Of a stretch of DNA of 11,132 bases, positions 1 through 6,400 are shown piece by piece. A program made the position numbers and the translations under genes. Numbering within the stretch: the stretch's first letter is position 1; each line of letters starts with the position of its first letter. This DNA is from JAFGFG01 sp964442905 (GTDB lineage: Archaea; Aenigmatarchaeota; Aenigmatarchaeia; QMZP01; JAFGSV01): assembly GCA_964442905.1 (NCBI GenBank), contig CAYUBD010000035.1, positions 1 through 11,132 of the forward strand, in the 5' to 3' direction. The notes under the pieces are model-generated. The model had not been told where the DNA came from. It did not search any database and worked only from the letters and a program-made list of their open reading frames with translations.

Positions 1-47
1 CTGAGCTGGAGGTAACAGAGGATACGTCCGAATACTGGAGATGGTAA
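1..47 (+). CDS. C-terminal end of an upstream gene (partial)
   Basis: Reading codons from base 3 gives 14 residues, ELEVTEDTSEYWRW, then a TAA stop at 45-47. The acidic stretch followed by aromatic residues is a plausible protein tail, and the other two + frames hit stops at 2-4 and 13-15. The stop overlaps the next gene's ATG as TAATG (45-49), an arrangement typical of co-transcribed, translationally coupled genes. That overlap is the main support; the piece is too short to identify a family, and no function is proposed. Confidence 0.5.
   Translation, partial: ELEVTEDTSEYWRW
37..40 (+). promoter_or_regulatory. Shine-Dalgarno GGAG that selects the start at 47
   Basis: GGAG at 37-40 directly abuts the ATG at 41, which is too close to serve it. 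It lies 6 bases from the ATG at 47 and 9 from the ATG at 50. The ATG at 47 also overlaps the preceding stop as TAATG, so 47 is the preferred start, with 50 as an alternative. Confidence 0.55.
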
Positions 48-1378
48 TGATGGTAAGAAGGATGATTTTCACACTTGCGCTGTTTTCACTCCTGGCTTTG
101 CCGTCATGTGCGGCCGGGAGCAACGTCTACCTGGCTCTCAGGCCTGATACGACGTTCTGCATAACGGAGAACCTCGGCGGACAGGGGACCGGTGAATATA
201 CGATAACGATAGACGACCCAGGCTTCCCTGACAGCCCGTGGGTGGACACGCACAGTGCGAGCTTCTTTACGGGTCCGGACAATCCGGTGATAGTACCCAT
301 ATGCTTCGATACGCTCGGGAGGAGGAGAGGCAGCGAGGCGACGCTCGTCTACACACTGAAAACACCGAGGAAGAATATCACAACGAACTACGGTATATGC
401 GTGAGCAACTTCGAGGACTATGACACTGGCATAGTCAAGGACAATCCGTGTAGGGCTGTCGTGAGTGATATGGAGCCGTTCAGCTTTGATATCATGCTTC
501 CCGAGCGATACGTATCTGTAGGAGAAATTGCAGAATTCAATCTGTTATTGTCATCAGATTTTTTCATGGACATCACGCTTGAAAAGGAAAGCGGTCCCAA
601 GATGGACATAGAGGAGACCGAACTGAAGATGCCGGGTGAATTTGTGGTCAAGATGAGCCTGACGGCACCAGCAGATGAGGGAGAATACCCGTTCACGATA
701 AGTGCAAAGCGGTCCGGATGCGATGCGTCCTACTGTGAAAAGAGTGTATCAGGAACGATCTATGTTACCGGAACCGGAAGGAGCCAATTCGATGCTTCGC
801 TTCAGCCAATGAACAAGAACGTTGTGGGGATTAAGCCCGTTAAATACTACATAACCATCAAGAACTATGAACAGACGCAGGATTTCAGCATAAAGGTGGA
901 AACTGACGAAGGTCTTATCTGCAGTTTCCCTGAGGTTCCTGTGAAAATCGGGAAAGGTTCCACCGGGACATACAACTTCTTGGCAACGCCGAAATCGCAG
1001 GACCACGAGATACATAAGATAACAATGACCGTTGAAAATGAGAACGGGGTGAAGAAGGTTGCTGAAGCTATGCTGACCGTGGACGAGGCCATTTCAAACA
1101 TAAACACAGGTGCGGAGAATGACATGATATCGGACAGTGAGGCTGACGCCATGGAAAACGAGTACGCCTCAGGGGCGGACCTTGAAAAATGGGAATTCAT
1201 GGAAGGTGATGACGGGGGATTCGTAACTCCGGGAGGGACTGAAGAAACACCGTTTAGCTTCATGTGGATGATTGTGATTACGGCTGTCGTTGCCGCAATT
1301 GGCGCAGCCGGATTTTACATTTACAAAAAAAGTCATGTAACCCAGGAGATATCGTCTCCATACTACGAGGAAACATGA
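47..1378 (+). CDS. Single-pass surface protein with Ig-like domains and C-terminal membrane anchor
   Basis: This is an exported protein of about 443 residues with no family I can name. Residues 1-23 form a signal peptide: basic MMVRR, then a hydrophobic run ending near LALPSCAAG. LPSC loosely resembles a lipobox, but a second anchor makes lipidation unlikely. Three beta-rich, Ig-like stretches follow. The first (about 25-130) and second (about 145-240) carry paired cysteines. The third (about 245-350) has the N-terminal Gly/Pro and 'ITIKN' strand pattern of CARDB/NEW3-like domains. An acidic, low-complexity linker (about 360-400) leads to a transmembrane helix at about 408-428 (WMIVITAVVAAIGAAGFYIY), a KK stop-transfer signal and a cytoplasmic tail of about 15 residues. 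This predicts type I topology with the domains outside. It is coupled to the upstream gene by TAATG and followed by a 58-base gap with a probable new promoter. A structural or adhesive surface role is inferred from architecture only. Confidence 0.9.
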   Translation: MMVRRMIFTLALFSLLALPSCAAGSNVYLALRPDTTFCITENLGGQGTGEYTITIDDPGFPDSPWVDTHSASFFTGPDNPVIVPICFDTLGRRRGSEATLVYTLKTPRKNITTNYGICVSNFEDYDTGIVKDNPCRAVVSDMEPFSFDIMLPERYVSVGEIAEFNLLLSSDFFMDITLEKESGPKMDIEETELKMPGEFVVKMSLTAPADEGEYPFTISAKRSGCDASYCEKSVSGTIYVTGTGRSQFDASLQPMNKNVVGIKPVKYYITIKNYEQTQDFSIKVETDEGLICSFPEVPVKIGKGSTGTYNFLATPKSQDHEIHKITMTVENENGVKKVAEAMLTVDEAISNINTGAENDMISDSEADAMENEYASGADLEKWEFMEGDDGGFVTPGGTEETPFSFMWMIVITAVVAAIGAAGFYIYKKSHVTQEISSPYYEET

Positions 1379-1379
1379 C

Positions 1380-1398
1380 ACATATATATGTATAAATA
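1380..1398 (+). promoter_or_regulatory. Probable archaeal TATA promoter for the pilin-like gene
   Basis: The 58-base gap 1379-1436 is very AT-rich compared with the flanking genes. TATAAATA at 1391-1398 matches an archaeal TATA box, and initiation about 22-27 bases downstream would leave a short leader before the ATG at 1437. A perfect 12-base palindrome, ACATATATATGT (1380-1391), overlaps its upstream edge; it could be an operator or simply AT-rich sequence. GGGTG at 1428-1432, 4 bases before the ATG, is the likely ribosome binding site. No T-rich terminator was recognised in the gap. Confidence 0.4.
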
Positions 1399-1436
1399 GA
1401 ATTAAACCAATTAATATAGTAACGGACGGGTGCACA

Positions 1437-3422
1437 ATGCTGAGGACAGGCCAGGCTGAATTTGCATTAATTCTAGGGCTACTTGTAATTGCATCTGTTG
1501 TCGGTATTTACAGCTACTCATCTATTACTCCGCCTTCCGTAGACCAGGTTGCTCTCACAGAAGAGCAGAAGGGTGTTGCAGCTTTTGTCAATGATTTTCT
1601 GAAAGAGTCCGCACTGAGCACGATTTCGAACATTTACAGAAACGGTGGTTATTCGGATGTCAGCGAGGCACCGCTTGGATATGTGAATGCGAAGGGATTC
1701 GGTGATGTCCCTTACTGGCAGATGTGCGAAAGCCATGACATACCCGACATAATCTCCAATTTCAAGGAAGGCATCAGGCAGTATATAATCGCAAACCTTC
1801 CGGACACTGACACAATGGGAGGAAGGAGTGTTTCTTTCAATAAGGCCGCTGCAGTTGTGGATATAACTGTCTATGATAACAATGTGATGGTTTCTGCGAC
1901 AATCCCGACTGTGGTAGACGGCACGCAGATTCCGCAACCATATAGGGTGGAGGTTCCGACAAATATTGGGAGAATCAGTGATTATGCGGGCAATTTTGCA
2001 AGGATGGAAGCAGACTGCAGGATGCTTGACAATCACCTATTATTCGCCCTGATGCAGTCCAGTGAGTTCTCAGCTGACTGGATACCATTCGGCACGGGAA
2101 ATGCCAATAACAGGTATTCATTCACATGGGACGAGCTCAGGACAAGGATGGAAAAGTACGTGAGATACTCCATAGCACAGACACAAATCGGGAGGGATAT
2201 ACCTATAACAGAAGATGAAAAGATAGCCAGTTTCATCTACAGCGGCTGGGATGGAACTGCAATGGAATTCTTCTTTGTACCTGGAGTACTGGACTATGAT
2301 ACATTGCCGGTCACTTTCAAAGCATGCCAGGGACAGGAGCTCCCGCTGGGTGGTGAACTCAGGACGTACGACGACCTTAAAATGGGATTCTACCCGGGAT
2401 TCGAATACCTTACACCTGAAACGTTCTCAGCTCCTGAAATTCTTGAAATAAAGCCGAAAACCGGTTCTTTCATGACATATTTCTCACAGGTTGGTCTCAA
2501 GGCAGCGGAGTATTCGCAGGCATACAGCGTGAGATATCCAGTGATAGTCACACTAATGGATGAAAAGACGCATGAAGTTATGAAATTTGCAGTTCATGTA
2601 TACATGGAAAGCAACGGTGTAGGCACCGGTTGCACAGCTAATTCAGCTATAGGACAGGTCATTCAAAGCCAGCACGCGGACAGTTACACTGACAGATGCC
2701 TTGAAGACGCGACCGAGCCTGTAGACATAGAGGTGCTGTATACAGACGGGTCTGCGGTCCAGGGGGCAATTGTCACATATGATGGATGCCTGCTTGGGAA
2801 CACCATGAACGGTGTTCCTGTAGAGAAGGTTGATGTTGCGCCCAGATTCTATGCAACCCTCACGGTAGCCGTAGACGGGAACGAGTACAGCACCTGCTAC
2901 AACTATGCTGAACTTAACGGTCTGACTGTCACAATACCGAAGAGTGAAAACTTCAGGTACTATCTGAATACGGTCGATATAGATGTAGATGGAAACACTT
3001 ACACAATGAGCGAACCAACCACACTCAGCAACAAACTGGTGCGGATAGAGATGATAAGGCATGATGCTGATGTGTGCGATCCAAGGGCTTCAGAATTCAT
3101 GTCAAACATAATTGATGGTGAATTCGTTCCATATTTTGACATCACAAGACTCCCAATAGAATCTTACAATGTCAGTGTGATGACGTCGGGCATTGGGGAC
3201 TACGGGACCAATGAAGTTGTTGGTCTGGTCACTGAACCAATATTCACACCGTCTTCTGGTTCGGACATCTATATCTACGCGCCCGTTGTTGACGATTTCG
3301 AGAATGTGAACGAAGCGGATATAAAACTTCTGTACGAACATTGTAACATAGACGCGATAGGAAACGGTATGTATAGCGGAGATGAGTTTACCGGAGGTTC
3401 ATGCACATGGACAAAGTCTTGA
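1437..3422 (+). CDS. Large pilin-like protein with class III signal peptide
   Basis: This 661-residue protein begins MLRTGQAEF and then has a hydrophobic helix (about residues 8-28). R-T-G before Q-A-E-F fits an archaeal class III (type IV pilin-like) signal peptide, with prepilin peptidase cleavage expected between Gly5 and Gln6. The acidic residue is at +3, not the more usual +5. At 661 residues it is far longer than a typical archaeal pilin of 60-200 residues, so a minor or tip pilin, or a pilin-anchored surface protein, is more likely than a major subunit. Residues about 45-130 (helical, with VPYW and two helices) resemble the region after the N-terminal helix in long DPANN proteins of this kind; this is from memory. 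Residues about 427-500 have the strand-turn pattern of carboxypeptidase-regulatory/PEGA-like beta domains ('YTDGSAVQGAIVTYDGC'), and about ten scattered Cys suggest extracellular disulfides. The start is supported by GGGTG 4 bases upstream. Its 3' end overlaps the next gene by 16 bases. Confidence 0.9.
   Translation: MLRTGQAEFALILGLLVIASVVGIYSYSSITPPSVDQVALTEEQKGVAAFVNDFLKESALSTISNIYRNGGYSDVSEAPLGYVNAKGFGDVPYWQMCESHDIPDIISNFKEGIRQYIIANLPDTDTMGGRSVSFNKAAAVVDITVYDNNVMVSATIPTVVDGTQIPQPYRVEVPTNIGRISDYAGNFARMEADCRMLDNHLLFALMQSSEFSADWIPFGTGNANNRYSFTWDELRTRMEKYVRYSIAQTQIGRDIPITEDEKIASFIYSGWDGTAMEFFFVPGVLDYDTLPVTFKACQGQELPLGGELRTYDDLKMGFYPGFEYLTPETFSAPEILEIKPKTGSFMTYFSQVGLKAAEYSQAYSVRYPVIVTLMDEKTHEVMKFAVHVYMESNGVGTGCTANSAIGQVIQSQHADSYTDRCLEDATEPVDIEVLYTDGSAVQGAIVTYDGCLLGNTMNGVPVEKVDVAPRFYATLTVAVDGNEYSTCYNYAELNGLTVTIPKSENFRYYLNTVDIDVDGNTYTMSEPTTLSNKLVRIEMIRHDADVCDPRASEFMSNIIDGEFVPYFDITRLPIESYNVSVMTSGIGDYGTNEVVGLVTEPIFTPSSGSDIYIYAPVVDDFENVNEADIKLLYEHCNIDAIGNGMYSGDEFTGGSCTWTKS
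3393..3398 (+). promoter_or_regulatory. Strong Shine-Dalgarno GGAGGT inside the preceding gene, selecting ATG 3407
   Basis: GGAGGT lies only 2 bases before the ATG at 3401 but 8 bases before the ATG at 3407, so 3407 is the better start. The site lies within the last 30 bases of the pilin-like gene, whose stop is at 3420-3422. This implies co-transcription and probable translational coupling. Confidence 0.75.
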
Positions 3423-6400
3423 AGAGCTTTCTGATTAAGACGGTAGCCGCATTCTGCATATACCTAACATGGAGCATAGGCACCACCTCCGCTATCGAGA
3501 TATCAATCTACAGGCAGCTGACCAGCGGCGTTCAGACTGGGGCTCCGTTAACTGTCACACTGGACCCCACTGATATCATAGAGAAGAAATTCGAGTTCAT
3601 AAAAGATCCTGCAGATACGAGGATGGATAATATCAAGGTAAAGATTGAAGTGATAGGAAAGAGTTCGGATTACCCAATAAGCAAAATATATCTCTTCAAA
3701 TGCAAGGACAGCAAACCGCTTGACTGCGTTGATTATGAGCCAGTGGAGGCTGAGAGCTTCCTTTCGGGTGACAAGGGCACGTTCTACTGGGAAGATGTCT
3801 CAAGAGGCACGGATGCCAACTTCCTCACGCTTGTAAAATTTACTCATAACGGAAAGGATTCATGGACAGGCTTCTGGGACACTGCTGCCAAGAAAGACGT
3901 GACAGAGTTCGAGAAGAACACATATGAGATTTCAGATATTGACCTTTATTTAAAACCGGGTATCCTTCCCTCATGGGTAGAAGAATTCATATCTGAGCAT
4001 TACATGATACCTGCCACCTGGGTGGAGAAGGCTGTCCTGAAAACAATCGGAGACAATGCCATAACCGAGATGTATCAACTGGTAGCTAACGACAACGAGA
4101 TAACCAGCGGCGTCTTCGGCAGGTACAATCCAAAGAAAAACTACATAGAATCCTTCACTAAAGACTATCTCTTCGCATTAGCAAAGGGAAGCATTGCGAG
4201 CCCTGTAACATTTTTCCAGAACAGCGAACCGGATTGCGGTGACGGTGCATGTGAAACAGGAGAAAACCCCGGCACATGCTGCCTTGACTGCGGGTGTGAT
4301 GATGAAAACCAGGAATGCACTGCAACTGATGATTACCCTAACGGCATGTGCCATGTCTGCGGTGACGGTGTGCCTGATGCGGTCGAGAACAGCACCAACT
4401 GCTGCGTGGACGTGCCATGCCCGGGCAATTTCTACTGTGACGAAATCACAGAGAAATGCATTGCACCAAACTGCAAGAACGGGGACTGCGAACCTTCTGA
4501 GGATTCTAGGACATGCGCATATGATTGCTGGAACACCCCCGGGAAAACATGTCCAGAATCATACAGTGATGAGAGTTACTACTACGATGCACAGGAGCAG
4601 GACTGCGTGATGGCCGTCTGCCCGAACGATAAATGTGAATGGGAAGCTGGTGAAGACTACACGACATGCTGCGCAGACTGTGAAACCGAATCACCGTGCC
4701 CAGCCGGGGAATACTGCAAAACAGACCTGCTTACGCAGGGTGTATGCACATCTACAAACTGCGGGAATGGTGATTGTGAAACAAAAGGCGGTGAAGACTA
4801 CACCAACTGCTGTGATGACTGCCCGTGCCCGGTAGACGCAAGGATGAATGTGCAGATGTCATGCGACGGTGTATGCCACATCTGCGAGAACGGGAAAATA
4901 GAGCTGCCTTATGAAACCGAGAGCAACTGCTGCCAGGATGTCGGATGCACAACAGGTTATTGCTCAATAACAGGTTCATGCCTTGCTGAATCAGAAATGG
5001 AGATGACCGCAAGCATAATACCGGAAAAGATAGACTGCACCCAGGCAGCAAGCATACCAAAGGTCAAGTTCACGCCTGTTCAAACACCATATAATCTTCA
5101 TTCTTACGACAAGGTCACCTACACATACTCCGGAGGCCTGTACACACTGGATTCATGTTCAAAGGAAGGGGATTCATACATATGCGACTTCCCGCTCTCG
5201 TTCCAGGGATGCTTCGAGACTCCTGGCGAGGTTTCTGTCGACTTCACTGTCACTGTCAAATACTTCGACGACAGTGATGGCATGGGAAAAGGCGAGCTGA
5301 AGTATAATGACATAGAAACATCACTGGACTTTGAGATTACCAAGACCCGGCAGAGGATATGCAAGAAAGACGGGAATTGTGACATGACAATCGGCGAGAA
5401 CGTCGATGTCTGCTGCTGGGACTGCAAATGCAGCGGTGACGATGTATGCACATCAGCCGGATGCAAGGAAGAAAGCGAGATACACCTTTTCACGAGGCCA
5501 GAATACCTCCCGTCAAGGAGCGACATAGACTGCTCGCCCAGTAATGGGAAGCAGTCAACTGATGAGTTCACATTCACAGCGAATATAGATAATGTTCCTG
5601 AAAGCTCATATGAGCCGTTCAAGATACTCGCAAAAAGCTTTGAATACAACGGCCAGAGTTACACTGCCAGCAAGATACCAGGGTTTGAATGCACAGCGAT
5701 AGAAATGAGCAGTGAAACGATAACATATCACACCGGGGAGATAGAATGCAAGATGCCGGTGGCCTACTTCCCTGCATGCAACAATCCTGATGAAAAGGCG
5801 GATGTGACGCTAAACCTGAACGTTCTTGGTGGTGGGCTTTCAAAACACTACAACACGATAGAAGGAAAGCCGCTGTCTGCAACATTCGAACTTGAATACA
5901 TTGAGGGGCTTCCCAAATGCGGTGATGGTTACAAGGATGCAAACCTGGGAGAAACCCAGGAAAACTGCTGCCAGGACATGGGATGCCCGGATGATAAGGT
6001 CTGCACATCGGTGGGATGTGTGGGAAAGAGCGAAATAGGCGTGATTGCGACGATAGATCCAACCATTGACTGCAGCATAGAAGTCGGGCAAGACCCAAGG
6101 GAAAAGACCGTTTCTCTGGGGCTCGAAATGACGCATGAGCCGTATTCACCTGAGACAAACGGCGTGATTCTTGATGATGATATATACATAGGTGACAGGA
6201 GCATCAGGGATATGCTCGGGACATGCGTTCCAACCACACAGCAGGGGCAGTACGCATGGACATGCTCAATACCGACAACAAACTTCAATCCATTCTGCTG
6301 GGACCAGTCCGGCTTACCAATGACCGAAACAGTCAGCACAAAGCTGTCATGGAGGGACAGGAACGGGAATATCGTGAAGCATGATGTTGAGGAAGACGTG

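Noticed and set aside
104..124. Lipoprotein signal (LPSC) in the first surface protein
   Set aside because: Pro in the lipobox is unusual, and a clear C-terminal transmembrane anchor makes N-terminal lipidation unnecessary.
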